Positions 17,415 to 26,211 of a stretch of 64,000 nucleotides of DNA are shown one piece after another. The notes below the pieces were generated by a model, which was given only the letters and a program-made list of their open reading frames with translations, searched no databases and was not told where the DNA came from. Origin of the DNA: Tritonibacter scottomollicae (lineage in GTDB: Bacteria > Pseudomonadota > Alphaproteobacteria > Rhodobacterales > Rhodobacteraceae); NCBI RefSeq assembly GCF_003003215.1, contig NZ_PVUF01000006.1:1-64000 (forward strand), in the 5' to 3' direction. Each line of letters begins with the position of its first letter. The stretch's first letter is position 1. A program made the translations under genes and the position numbers.

Positions 17415-18217
17415 GCGGCACCCTCCGAGCGACCCATGATTTCCTCTTCCATTTCCCAGATCATCGACAGGATTTCATCGCGTGTCTCGGCAAATCCGTC
17501 GAGTTTCTTCACATCGCGCAGATCCATGTTGACGCCATGATCGGCAAAGGGAAGCCGGTACTCCTTGTGGATGCGTCCTGGTCGGGGTGCCATCACCAGA
17601 AGGCGTTCCCCCAGCAACAAGGCTTCTTCGACGGAATGGGTGATCAGGATCACCGTCTTGCCGCTCTTTTTCCAGAGTTTCAGAACCAGCGCCTGCATCT
17701 TCTCGCGGGTCAGCGCATCCAGCGCCCCCAGAGGTTCGTCCATCAGGATCACATCCGGATCATTGGCCAGGCAACGCGCCAGTGCGACCCGCTGCTGCAT
17801 GCCGCCAGACAGCTCGTAGACTGCCTTCTCGCCGAAATCCTGCAGGCCGACAGTGTCCAGCAGCTGATCGCAGATGTCGCGCCGTTCAGCGACAGGCATC
17901 CCCTTCATGCGAGGGCCGAATTCGACGTTTTCACGCACGCTCATCCACTCGAACAGTGCGCCCTTCTGAAACACCATACCGCGCTCGGGTGCTGGCCCCC
18001 TCACGACGTGGTCGTTCATCCGCACAGCGCCTTCGGTGGGGGCGAGAAACCCGGCACAGATGTTCAGAAGCGTGGTCTTGCCGCAGCCAGACGGGCCCAG
18101 CACCGACATGATCTCACCCTTTTCAATCTCGATGGAAACGTCTTTCAGCGCCTGAATATGCGTGCCGTTGGGCAGGTCGAATCGCATCGACAGGTGATCG
18201 ATATGGAGGCCATCCAT
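17411..18217 (-). CDS. TauB-like ABC transporter ATPase
   Basis: Energises the importer. The 268-aa protein has Walker A GPSGCGKTTLL, signature [15 protein letters not shown] and Walker B VILMDEPLGALDALT. It is of the nitrate/sulfonate/taurine class by its length and by GMVFQKGALFEWMSVRENVEFG. AGGAG precedes the ATG. It lies between the binding protein (gap of 86 bases with a hairpin) and the permease (4-base overlap). The substrate class is inferred from family and order only. Confidence 0.92.
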   Translation of the reverse strand: MDGLHIDHLSMRFDLPNGTHIQALKDVSIEIEKGEIMSVLGPSGCGKTTLLNICAGFLAPTEGAVRMNDHVVRGPAPERGMVFQKGALFEWMSVRENVEFGPRMKGMPVAERRDICDQLLDTVGLQDFGEKAVYELSGGMQQRVALARCLANDPDVILMDEPLGALDALTREKMQALVLKLWKKSGKTVILITHSVEEALLLGERLLVMAPRPGRIHKEYRLPFADHGVNMDLRDVKKLDGFAETRDEILSMIWEMEEEIMGRSEGAA

Positions 18218-18256
18218 GGGCTGCTCCTGCTCTTGAATGTGAGTATTTGAGAGAAT

Positions 18257-18282
18257 GGAGAGACGCCATCTGACGCCTCTCC
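18257..18282 (-). promoter_or_regulatory. Intercistronic hairpin between binding protein and ATPase genes
   Basis: GGAGAG and CTCTCC form the base of an imperfect stem with further CG pairs inside, located in the 86-base gap after the binding-protein gene. Such hairpins often protect the upstream mRNA and lower expression of downstream genes. The T-tract is poor, so full termination is unlikely. Confidence 0.45.
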
Positions 18283-18303
18283 TGCGCCACGAATTGTCAG
18301 CGC

Positions 18304-19296
18304 TTACTCTGCAACGGCTGCAAGGTGACTGGCATCAACCGATGCCTCATAGCTGTCTAGAACCTGCGGGATTGACCCGGCATCGGCAAAGACCTGTGCC
18401 ACCCCGCTCATGAAGCTCTGCACGCCACCACCAAGCCATTTGTCACCGAGCTGATCTGAAACCGACGGGAAGGTGAACGTAGCCAGCGACGCCTCTGCCG
18501 CAGCCGGCTCCATGCCCGCATCCTTGGCGATCAGCGGCAGCATTTCGTCCGTGTGCTCGCCAGAGTTCCACATCGCATTCATGTCTGCTGTCACCTTGAG
18601 GAACTGCGACAGCAACGCGCCCTCTTCAGCCGCGAAATCAACGGGTGTCGATGTGACATCAAAGACGAGAATGCCAAGGTCTTCTTTCTCGGCGCCGGTC
18701 AGCAGCACGTTGCCGTGCTCCATCATCCGTCGCAGGCCGCCACCATATCCGCAGGCCATGTCGACATTCCCCTGCGACAGGGCAACCGCGCCCTCCGGTG
18801 GTGCCATGTCGACGATCTCCATCTGGGAAATATCCACCCCGAAATGGTTCATCTGCGACAGAAAGCCGTAGTGCGCCGCGGTACCGATCGGAACCGCAAC
18901 CTTCTTGCCCACCAGATCAGCGGTGGTGGTCTTGTCAATTTCCAGGTTCGTGGCCACGACGCAATTGTCGTTCTCGGAGTAGCTTACCGCCACGTCGACC
19001 ACCTGCAGCGCCTGCCCCGCAGAGACCGCCACCACAAATGGCGGCAAGCCCTGGCTGACCGCAATCTGCACATCGCCCGAGGCCATTGCCGCCGACATTG
19101 CCGTGCCGGTATCAAAGGACACCCAGTTGATATCGACGCCCAGCTCCTCTTCGTAGAGGCCCATGGCCTTGCCGTATTGGAACGGCATCGGCCATTCCAG
19201 GAAATAGGCCACCGTGATCTCGTCTGCCATCGCCGTCGTGCCGGCAAGCAGGGCGAGGGCAGCGGATGTGGCGCAAAGTTTGGTCTTGAAAGACAT
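18304..19296 (-). CDS. TauA-like periplasmic substrate-binding protein
   Basis: Protein of 330 aa with a signal peptide (ATSAALALLAGTTAMA) followed by DEITVAYFLEWPMPFQYGKAMGLYEEELG, the typical start of TauA/SsuA/NitT-class binding proteins. It captures the substrate for the permease and ATPase encoded downstream. The start at 19296 is supported by GGAGG; a frame to 19332 lacks this. Taurine is the nearest named substrate for the class, but the ligand pocket cannot be judged by eye. No tauD, tpa or xsc gene is nearby, so the substrate remains open. Confidence 0.88.
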   Translation of the reverse strand: MSFKTKLCATSAALALLAGTTAMADEITVAYFLEWPMPFQYGKAMGLYEEELGVDINWVSFDTGTAMSAAMASGDVQIAVSQGLPPFVVAVSAGQALQVVDVAVSYSENDNCVVATNLEIDKTTTADLVGKKVAVPIGTAAHYGFLSQMNHFGVDISQMEIVDMAPPEGAVALSQGNVDMACGYGGGLRRMMEHGNVLLTGAEKEDLGILVFDVTSTPVDFAAEEGALLSQFLKVTADMNAMWNSGEHTDEMLPLIAKDAGMEPAAAEASLATFTFPSVSDQLGDKWLGGGVQSFMSGVAQVFADAGSIPQVLDSYEASVDASHLAAVAE

Positions 19297-19550
19297 TAGG
19301 GGTTCCTCCGTGTTGAACCATATCGCGATCAATCGCGTTTTTCTGGAGGTCGCTTTCTTTGAGAATTTTTATGCGGACCTGCGCAAATCGTTGCGATCCA
19401 CACCCCACCTGACAACCGTGACGACAACACTGGCCCCACGAAAACTGGATTCTGGGCTTATCTGGGCGCGTTTTTTGCCTCTGAGAGGGCAAACTGGCCT
19501 TATCCGAGCCAAAGCCGCAGCTGCGCGCTCCGGTAGGCCGCAGCAGCAGA

Positions 19551-21035
19551 TCAACTTGCGTAGATCTGCCCCCAACGTTCCAGCAAGGCCTGCTGCAAGC
19601 GTTTGGCGCGGCGGTTCCAGCTGCGCCCGCCTGGGGGACGCTCCCGCTGGGCCCGGCTGATCGCAGCCCGCGCCCGCAAATCAGCGGAAAAGATCGCAAA
19701 CGCCATCTCGCGCCCATCCTCGGCGGTGACAAAGCCCCCCAGCCCCGAGACGAAATTCAGCGTCCCGGTCTTCGCCACGACCTTGATCGGATGGGATTTG
19801 ATCGGCCGCCCTTTTGCATCCTGCAGATAGATCCGTTTCAGGAGGGGGCGCAATGTTCCGGTCCGGTTTGCGACCACCAGCGCGCGCAGGAGGTCGGTTG
19901 CGGTCAGTCGCGATTTATCGCCAAGCCCGGAATGATCCACCATGCGGCTGGACTGCATGCCCAAGGTCGCCGCGGCCCAACGGCTCATCACCGCACCGGA
20001 ATCGGAGAGCGAGCCGGGACGCTCGCCCCGCTGCACGCTGGCCGTCATGCCGATCATTTCCGCCATGAGGTTGTTGGAATACTTGAGCATCGCCTTCAGC
20101 AAGGCCGACAGCGGATCGCTCTGATACTGGGCGACCATTTCGCCGGACGGCAGGCGATCGGTCTGTTTCGGGGTCGGCAGGGCCAGACCATGCGCGCGGG
20201 CCAGCGTCTGGAATACGTCCCCCGCATAGAGCGCAGGGTTGCGCACCGGCAACCAGCGCGCACCGCCATTGCCGAGCGCGCCGCTGGCTACGGTCCAGTG
20301 ATCGACCCCCGCCTTGTCATCATAGGTGTAGACCGGCAGATCCCGTCGCACGACGGCCATTTTGGAGCTATACACATCCGGGCGAAATTTCTCGGTCCGG
20401 GCGTCCATGGTGATGGCCCAACTGCTGCCCGCGCGCTTCCATTCAAAATGCACCCGGTTGAAATTCAGGGCGATACCGCTCACCGCAGGACTATACCCCA
20501 GATGGTCGGGCTGGCCCGGATCGATCGATTTCACAAATGGCAACATGCTGTCCCAGACCAGGAACCGGCCAGTGACGCGCTGAATCCCCTTGGCCTTCAG
20601 GGCCGCTGCCAGTTCACCAAGCCCATCGGTGCTCAGCGTCGGATCACCACCGCCCACGAGCACCAGATCGCCCTTCAGAACACCGTTTTGCACCGGACCC
20701 GTCGCGATAAGCCGGGTGCGAAACCGATAGCCTGCACCGAGCGTATCCATCGCATAGAGCGCTGTGACCACCTTTGCCACGCTGGCCGGTGGCAAAGGCG
20801 CATCCGCGTTCACACTCTCCAGCAGCTGGCCGCTATCTGCATCCGCAACCGCACAGACCACCTCCCCCGACAGGCCGGCATTTTTCAGGATCGCCTCCAG
20901 CCCCTCGCGACCGGGGCTGAGCGGATTGAGACCACGCATCTTCGGACGCGGCGCGGAACTGGGTGCATTGGCAAGCGCCGGGCCGGAACCGAGGGCAGCA
21001 AGAGCGGAGGTGATAAGGCGACGGCGTGAAATCAT
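19551..21035 (-). CDS. dacB: D-alanyl-D-alanine carboxypeptidase/endopeptidase (PBP4 type)
   Basis: Periplasmic peptidase S13 of 494 aa that cuts D-Ala tails or D-Ala-mDAP cross-links. The motifs are SVAK in APLPPASVAKVV, SNN in KYSNNLMAEMIGM and KTG in VVAKTGTLNFVSGL. The N-terminus MISRRRLITSALAALGSG looks like a twin-arginine-type or short Sec signal. The ATG at 21035 is preferred to a TTG at 21044, but neither has a clear ribosome binding site. It is the second D-Ala-D-Ala peptidase in the window. nadD lies upstream on the same strand with a gap of about 105 bases. Confidence 0.93.
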   Translation of the reverse strand: MISRRRLITSALAALGSGPALANAPSSAPRPKMRGLNPLSPGREGLEAILKNAGLSGEVVCAVADADSGQLLESVNADAPLPPASVAKVVTALYAMDTLGAGYRFRTRLIATGPVQNGVLKGDLVLVGGGDPTLSTDGLGELAAALKAKGIQRVTGRFLVWDSMLPFVKSIDPGQPDHLGYSPAVSGIALNFNRVHFEWKRAGSSWAITMDARTEKFRPDVYSSKMAVVRRDLPVYTYDDKAGVDHWTVASGALGNGGARWLPVRNPALYAGDVFQTLARAHGLALPTPKQTDRLPSGEMVAQYQSDPLSALLKAMLKYSNNLMAEMIGMTASVQRGERPGSLSDSGAVMSRWAAATLGMQSSRMVDHSGLGDKSRLTATDLLRALVVANRTGTLRPLLKRIYLQDAKGRPIKSHPIKVVAKTGTLNFVSGLGGFVTAEDGREMAFAIFSADLRARAAISRAQRERPPGGRSWNRRAKRLQQALLERWGQIYAS

Positions 21036-21139
21036 GATGCGCAAGTTGAATCAAATTCCCTTGCATTCGGCAATTGCCTTATTCGCAATTTGCCAAAGAA
21101 GTTTCTGTGACGGCCACAAAAAACCGCCATCCAGCCCCG

Positions 21140-21742
21140 TTAGTCGGACCATTCACCGCGCTTGCGGATTTCGGTTGAGGACGCATCGACCATGGGCACG
21201 TTGAGAAAACACCAGGCCGGGGCCTCGGCACGCGCCAGTCGCTGGCTCTGCCAGGCCGGGATGCGATGGGCGCCATAAATGCGGGCGGCGGGCGACAGCC
21301 GCGCCGAGATCCGCTCTCCCGGGCGCGCCAAAACGCCGGCGGGCACAGTGTTCAGAATGTCGCGCCAGTCCTTCCAGCGGTGGAAATGGGCAAGGTTGTC
21401 GGCCCCCATCAGCCAGACAAAGCGCACATGCGGATAGGTGGTGCGCAGGTGCCGCAGGGTCTGGGCAGTGTAGCGCGTGCCCAGACGGGCCTCGATATCC
21501 GAAATCCGCACCCGCGGATGATCCATCATCGCCCGCGCTGCCGCCATCCGCCGCGCCATGGAGGCCGGCGGGTTTTCCTTCAGCGGATTGCCCGGGGTGA
21601 CCAGCCACCAAAGCTGGTCGAGGTTGAAGCGTTTCAATGCCGCCAGAGAGATCTGCACATGCCCCTGATGCGGCGGATCAAAGGATCCGCCCAGCAGGCC
21701 CACGGTCATGCCCGGGCGCAGGAAGGGGTACGCAGTTTTCAT
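21140..21742 (-). CDS. nadD: Nicotinate-nucleotide adenylyltransferase
   Basis: Transfers AMP from ATP to nicotinate mononucleotide in NAD synthesis. The 200-aa protein has the nucleotidyltransferase signature [11 protein letters not shown] and the C-terminal [11 protein letters not shown], the conserved SSTxIR. The start is set at 21742; the longer frame to 21838 adds unrelated residues. The ribosome binding site is weak. Together with nadE at 35.1 kb it covers two late steps of NAD formation. Confidence 0.93.
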   Translation of the reverse strand: MKTAYPFLRPGMTVGLLGGSFDPPHQGHVQISLAALKRFNLDQLWWLVTPGNPLKENPPASMARRMAAARAMMDHPRVRISDIEARLGTRYTAQTLRHLRTTYPHVRFVWLMGADNLAHFHRWKDWRDILNTVPAGVLARPGERISARLSPAARIYGAHRIPAWQSQRLARAEAPAWCFLNVPMVDASSTEIRKRGEWSD

Positions 21743-21927
21743 CGCGGGATTGATGCGCAGATTTGAACGGGGATGGCAACGGGCGATGCGATGCACGCAA
21801 TGCCCGCGCCCTGCTTCGGATGGGAAGGGTCTTCCCATTTTGACGGAGAAGGTCGCGGGCTGTCCGGCCTATCGGCTGGACAGATCAGATGCTGCAATCC
21901 GCCTTGGGTCGGGAGGCAAAGCCGCCC

Positions 21928-21990
21928 GGCCCGCGCCTGACCTTCCCCCCGGGAAGGCGCATTGCACCTTCCCAAGGTCAGGCACGGGCC
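21928..21990. repeat. Inverted repeat, REP-like
   Basis: Two 17-bp arms (21928-21944 and 21974-21990) are complementary apart from one position: GGCCCGCGCCTGACCTT against AAGGTCAGGCACGGGCC. The spacer contains a second small CCTTCCC-type dyad. It lies in a 440-base gene-free stretch upstream of nadD that also has small hairpins at 21821-21837 and around 21860. No function is known; it could be a mobile palindromic repeat. Confidence 0.55.
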
Positions 21991-22055
21991 TTGGGTGAGA
22001 AACTAGAATGGTAGGATGAAGCACCTACCGAAACATCTAGAAGCTCTGCCGCTTC

Positions 22056-22180
22056 TTCAAAAAGCTCACTGGAAGCCAAGTGAGCTTTGTCTCCCCCCAG
22101 TAGCCCCCAGACGTCCACTGCCGAAGTCTAGAAGATATTCGAGCTTATAAAATTGCGATCAGAGATCTTAGCCCCAAGCA
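22056..22180 (-). ncRNA. Candidate small RNA ending in a terminator, between ettA and nadD
   Basis: A perfect 10-bp stem (AAAGCTCACT with AGTGAGCTTT, 22061-22088) has an 8-nt loop and is followed on the minus strand by TTTTT, so it is a good intrinsic terminator. The ettA transcript already has its own terminator at 22184-22213. A second terminator about 100 bases later suggests a short independent transcript starting near 22150-22180; an AT-rich patch with TATAAG lies there on the minus strand. No Rfam-type RNA is recognised (not SRP RNA, not tmRNA). The terminator is well supported, the RNA is inference. Confidence 0.35.
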
Positions 22181-22183
22181 AAG

Positions 22184-22213
22184 AAAAGGCCCCGCGAAAT
22201 GCGAGGCCTTTCC
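22184..22213 (-). terminator. Intrinsic terminator of ettA
   Basis: Stem AAAGGCC/GGCCTTT extended by CGC/GCG around GAAAT, directly after the ettA stop, with a T-rich end on the minus strand. Confidence 0.75.
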
Positions 22214-22221
22214 GTTGGCTA

Positions 22222-23889
22222 TCACCGCACAAACTTCTTGTGCTTCAACCGCTTGGGCTCCAGCGCGTCCGGTCCCAGACGGCGCTTCTTGTCTTCTTCG
22301 TAGTCCTCGAAGTTGCCCTCGAACCACTCCACATGCGCGTCGCCCTCAAAGGCGAGGATGTGTGTACAGATCCGGTCGAGGAAGAAACGGTCGTGCGAGA
22401 TCACCACCGCGCAGCCAGCGAAATCGACCAGCGCGTCTTCCAGTGCCCGCAGGGTTTCCACGTCCAGATCGTTGGTCGGCTCATCGAGCAGCAGCACGTT
22501 GCCGCCTTCTTTGAGCAGGCGCGCCATATGGACCCGGTTGCGCTCACCACCCGACAGGAGGTTCAGCGTCTTCTGCTGATCACCGCCCTTGAAGTTGAAC
22601 GACGAACAATAGGCGCGGGAGTTGACCTGGGCATCCCCCAGTTCGATGACTTCCGCACCGCCCGAGATCGCCTCCCAGACCGTGTCCTTGTCGTTGAGGT
22701 CATCACGGGACTGGTCGACGTAGGAGAGCTTTACCGTATCGCCATATTCGACCGAGCCAGCATCAGGTTGCTCCTGTCCGGTCAACATCCGGAACAGGGT
22801 CGACTTACCCGCGCCGTTGGGGCCGATCACACCGACGATACCGCCCGGCGGCAGCGAGAAGTTCAACCCTTCGACCAGCTGCTTGTCGCCATAGTGCTTG
22901 GCCAGGTTTTCCACCTCGATCACCTTGGAGCCCAGACGCGGGCCATTCGGGATCACGATCTGGGCGCGCCCGACCTTTTCCCGCTCGGAGGTATTGGCCA
23001 TTTCGTTATAGGCCGAAATCCGCGCCTTGGACTTGGCCTGACGGGCCTTCTGTCCCTGACGCATCCATTCCAGTTCGCGCTCCAGCGTCTTCTGGCGGGC
23101 CTTGTCCTCGCGGGCTTCCTGCTGCAGGCGCTTCGCTTTCTGCTCCAGCCAGGCAGAATAGTTGCCTTCGTAGGGAATGCCGCGGCCACGGTCGAGTTCG
23201 AGGATCCAGCCAGTGATATCATCCAGGAAGTAACGGTCGTGGGTGACGCAGAGGATGGTGCCCTTGTAGTCGATCAGGTGCTGCTGCAGCCAGGCGATGG
23301 TCTCGGCATCGAGGTGGTTGGTCGGTTCGTCGAGGAGCAGCATGTCAGGCGCTTCCAACAGCAGTTTGCACAGCGCCACGCGGCGTTGCTCACCACCTGA
23401 AAGGTCCTTGATGTCCGCGTCATCCGGCGGGCAGCGCAGCGCCTCCATGGAGACGTCCACCTGGCTGTCGAGATCCCAGAGGTTCTCGGAATCGATGGCG
23501 TCCTGCAGGGTCGTCATCTCTTCCATCAGCTCGTCGGTGTAGTTTTCGGCCATCTCGACAGCGATCTGGTTGAACCGGTCCACCTTGGCCTTTTTCTCCG
23601 CCACGCCGAGCATGACGTTTTCACGCACCGTCAGGCTTTCATCCAGCTTCGGCTCCTGCGGCAGATAGCCGACCTTGGCACCTTCCGCGGACCAGGCCTC
23701 GCCGGTGAAGTCCTTATCGAGCCCGGCCATGATGCGCATCAGGGTCGATTTACCGGCGCCGTTGACGCCGACAACACCGATTTTCACGCCCGGAAGAAAG
23801 GACAGGTGAATGTTTTCAAAGCATTTCTTACCACCCGGGTAAGTCTTGGAGACACCCTGCATGTGATAGACGTACTGGTAGGAGGCCAT
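22222..23889 (-). CDS. ettA: Energy-dependent translational throttle protein EttA (ABC-F)
   Basis: Cytoplasmic ABC-F ATPase of 555 aa that binds the ribosomal E site and gates the first elongation step according to ATP/ADP ratio. Two nucleotide-binding domains are present: GVNGAGKSTLMRIMAGLD early and GPNGAGKSTLFRMLTGQE in the second half, each with an LSGGE signature and DEPTN(H/D)LD Walker B. Between them are the arm and the linker with charged helices (QKAKRLQQEAREDKARQ). The N-terminus YQYVYHMQGVSKTYPGGKK is characteristic of EttA. GGAG precedes the ATG. Confidence 0.95.
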   Translation of the reverse strand: MASYQYVYHMQGVSKTYPGGKKCFENIHLSFLPGVKIGVVGVNGAGKSTLMRIMAGLDKDFTGEAWSAEGAKVGYLPQEPKLDESLTVRENVMLGVAEKKAKVDRFNQIAVEMAENYTDELMEEMTTLQDAIDSENLWDLDSQVDVSMEALRCPPDDADIKDLSGGEQRRVALCKLLLEAPDMLLLDEPTNHLDAETIAWLQQHLIDYKGTILCVTHDRYFLDDITGWILELDRGRGIPYEGNYSAWLEQKAKRLQQEAREDKARQKTLERELEWMRQGQKARQAKSKARISAYNEMANTSEREKVGRAQIVIPNGPRLGSKVIEVENLAKHYGDKQLVEGLNFSLPPGGIVGVIGPNGAGKSTLFRMLTGQEQPDAGSVEYGDTVKLSYVDQSRDDLNDKDTVWEAISGGAEVIELGDAQVNSRAYCSSFNFKGGDQQKTLNLLSGGERNRVHMARLLKEGGNVLLLDEPTNDLDVETLRALEDALVDFAGCAVVISHDRFFLDRICTHILAFEGDAHVEWFEGNFEDYEEDKKRRLGPDALEPKRLKHKKFVR

Positions 23890-24121
23890 GGGATTGCTCC
23901 GTCATTAGGGGAAAGAGGTTGGCCGCTGTGATAACGCGTGCGCCGGGCAGGAGCAATCGCTGCAGTGCTTGCATGTCCTCGCCCTCCCCAAGCGAAGCGC
24001 GTTTATCGCGTGCCGTCACGTTACCTTCCATAATCTGACCACATTTCTCGACAATGATCGTGCGGACGGCAGCCCTTGATCCCCTGAGACAAGGACAGCA
24101 ATCTGTGACAGGAGGCACGGC

Positions 24122-24337
24122 ATGATCTTGGCAGCACTATTCCTTGCGATCATTACAGGTGGACTGGCCGCCTTGGGTGCCGCAGTGATGTTCAATGCAA
24201 CATTCTGGAGCTGTCTGGGCATCTACGTGCTGGTCGGAAGCCTTACCACGCTCAGCGTCGCCTGTCTGGCCGTCCTGCTGCAGCCCCGCCATGATGCGGA
24301 CGCAGAATCCGGCGAAATCGAGTTGGCACACGTCTGA
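24122..24337 (+). CDS. Small membrane protein, 71 aa (first of a tandem pair)
   Basis: Two hydrophobic helices (about residues 2-25 and 30-52) followed by a short acidic tail. GGAGG sits 7-8 bases before the ATG, so translation is very likely. The protein has the same length and layout as the one at 24520: both start M-x-LA-x-LFL and share an LxIYxxVG segment at the same position. No named family is recognised. It may sense or modulate a membrane complex, but there is no direct evidence. Confidence 0.7.
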   Translation: MILAALFLAIITGGLAALGAAVMFNATFWSCLGIYVLVGSLTTLSVACLAVLLQPRHDADAESGEIELAHV

Positions 24338-24519
24338 CAAGCACAGCTCACCTGTAGCGATCAGATCCATTTTCTGCCGATTGCGAAGCTGTCGTTAACC
24401 TTTCTTAAAGATTCTCCGTGCTACCTTAGCGTGCGTAACTGAGTCGAATTTCGCGTCGACACACCTCGCCCATAGCGGCCCTAGCGACCGCATGATCATC
24501 AAGAGAGGATTGCAACAGA

Positions 24520-24735
24520 ATGGCACTTGCAGGTTTGTTTCTCGGTATGATCGCAGGATCGACAGCTGCGTCTGTTGGTTTCTTTGCGTTTGACCTCTCC
24601 GTCTTGGTTTGTCTCGCAATCTACTCGTTCGTGGGCGCGGCGAGTGTGTTTGGCATCGCCGTTCTCAGCTATGTGTTGCGCAACCAATCCTCTGACTGGA
24701 CGACCTCGGGCAGTCACGAAACAGCCGCTGGCTGA
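24520..24735 (+). CDS. Small membrane protein, 71 aa (second of a tandem pair)
   Basis: Paralogue-like partner of the gene at 24122, separated by 182 bases. It has two hydrophobic helices (residues ~2-24 and ~30-52) and a polar Ser/Thr/Gln-rich tail instead of the acidic tail of its neighbour. AGAGG lies upstream at a rather long distance. The gap before it carries TTAA-N6-TTAA around 24395-24408. Function unknown. Confidence 0.68.
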   Translation: MALAGLFLGMIAGSTAASVGFFAFDLSVLVCLAIYSFVGAASVFGIAVLSYVLRNQSSDWTTSGSHETAAG

Positions 24736-24784
24736 TCTGTCCCCCACTGGCACATGATCAAGAGACCTTGCACCTGTTGCGGGA

Positions 24785-25453
24785 TCAGCCTGCGTCGGCG
24801 GACCTTATAATCTCGATCAGTTCATGTAGCTTTGGCACCATCGCGGCGATGTTGGCGGCCACTCCAGCCGCATTGGGGTGAATGCCATCGTCCTGCATGA
24901 AGGCACCCAGCTGTGCCGGATCATCACCAGCGCGCTCCACCATTCCCTCAAATGCAAATCCATGAAGCACGACGCCATTGTCCTGAGCGAGATCTGCATA
25001 GATGCTGTCAAACTCAGCCTTATAGGCCGCGCCAAAATTGCCCGGCGCCTGCATGCCGATCAGCATTACGGCTGCTCCGGCCTTCTGCGACGCCTCAACG
25101 ATATGAGACAGATTTTCTCGCGCATTTTCAGGCGGCAGTCCCCGCAGCAGATCATTGCCGCCGAGCAGCACAATCACACCATCAGGTTGATCCGCCAGCG
25201 TCCAATCAATCCGCGCGGCGCCGCCCGCCGTGGTATCGCCGGACACCCCGGCATTGGCCACAACAACGTCCAGGCCTTGCGCCTCGAACCAGGACTGCAA
25301 CTGCGGCACGAACCCCTCACCCTGCGCCAAACCATAGCCCTGCACGAGACTGTCCCCGAAGGCCGTTATCTTAATCGCATCTGCATGCACAAACGGCGTC
25401 GACATCATCAACGCCGTGAAAGTCGCCGCAATCTGCTTTAGAAACTTGCGCAT
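24785..25453 (-). CDS. TesA-like arylesterase/lysophospholipase (SGNH hydrolase)
   Basis: Secreted esterase of 222 aa with signal peptide ending near STPFVHA. The SGNH blocks are in order: GDSLVQGYG (Ser nucleophile), a Gly in the second block, GGNDLLRG (Asn) and DGIHPNAAG (Asp and His). The gene is divergent from a YbbA/YbbP-type pair, the classic tesA-ybbAP arrangement. The ATG at 25453 is preferred over a GTG at 25465 because GGAG lies about 10 bases before it. Substrates are probably lipid esters or thioesters. Confidence 0.92.
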   Translation of the reverse strand: MRKFLKQIAATFTALMMSTPFVHADAIKITAFGDSLVQGYGLAQGEGFVPQLQSWFEAQGLDVVVANAGVSGDTTAGGAARIDWTLADQPDGVIVLLGGNDLLRGLPPENARENLSHIVEASQKAGAAVMLIGMQAPGNFGAAYKAEFDSIYADLAQDNGVVLHGFAFEGMVERAGDDPAQLGAFMQDDGIHPNAAGVAANIAAMVPKLHELIEIIRSADAG

Positions 25454-25506
25454 GGTGGTGGGCACTCCATATCAGTTTAGGATCAAAAAAACACAGGCAG
25501 CCCCTC

Positions 25507-26211
25507 ATGAGCACTGACGCCCGCCCCGTTCTCTCACTTCAAGATGTGCATTTGTCGCTGAATGGCAATACCGGCCCGGTGTCGATCCTCGAGGAGATCA
25601 GCCTTGACGTGCGGCGGGGCGAAACGCTGGCGCTGGTGGGACCATCGGGGTCGGGCAAGTCCTCGCTTCTGATGGTGATGGGCGGGCTGGAACAGGCCAC
25701 CGGTGGCGCCGTGCACGCCATGGGCGAGGATCTGACCCGACTGGACGAGGACGCGCTGGCCCGATTTCGCCGCGCCCATATGGGGGTGGTGTTCCAGAGT
25801 TTTCACCTGATCCCGACGATGACCGCGCTCGAAAACGTCGCCACGCCGCTGGAACTGGCGGGCGCGCGCGATGCCTTTGACCGGGCCCGCGAAGAATTGG
25901 ATGCCGTGGGGCTTGGGCATCGCTGCGACCACATGCCCGCGCAGCTATCGGGCGGTGAACAGCAGCGGGTGGCGCTGGCGCGCGCGGTGGTGACACGACC
26001 AGAGATCCTTTTGGCGGATGAGCCCACGGGCAACCTCGATCAGGCCAATGGCGCACAGGTGATGGACCTGCTGTTCGACCTGCGCGACCGCCATGGCTCG
26101 ACACTGGTGATGGTGACCCACGCACCCGATCTGGCAGAGCGCTGCGACCGCACGGTTCACCTGCGCGATGGGCGCATCTTGCCCGACAGCCAGCGTGAGG
26201 CGGCGGAATGA
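25507..26211 (+). CDS. YbbA-like ABC transporter ATPase
   Basis: ATPase of 234 aa from the MacB/LolD class. It has Walker [12 protein letters not shown], signature [15 protein letters not shown] and Walker [13 protein letters not shown]. It overlaps the 847-aa FtsX-type permease gene by 4 bases and the two surely form one complex. The YbbAP-TesA set is thought to extract or process hydrophobic molecules at the inner membrane. Confidence 0.92.
   Translation: MSTDARPVLSLQDVHLSLNGNTGPVSILEEISLDVRRGETLALVGPSGSGKSSLLMVMGGLEQATGGAVHAMGEDLTRLDEDALARFRRAHMGVVFQSFHLIPTMTALENVATPLELAGARDAFDRAREELDAVGLGHRCDHMPAQLSGGEQQRVALARAVVTRPEILLADEPTGNLDQANGAQVMDLLFDLRDRHGSTLVMVTHAPDLAERCDRTVHLRDGRILPDSQREAAE

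Noticed and set aside
19474-19493. TTTGCC/GGCAAA dyad upstream of the tauA-like gene
   Set aside because: Six-base arms with mismatched centre; too short to call an operator.
21743-22183. Possible SRP RNA or tmRNA in the gene-free stretch
   Set aside because: The conserved SRP GGAAGGA-type loop and tmRNA tRNA-like ends are not present.
24395-24408. TTAA-N6-TTAA resembling a CtrA site before the second small membrane gene
   Set aside because: CtrA sites need a 7-base spacer; this has 6, so the match is not good enough.
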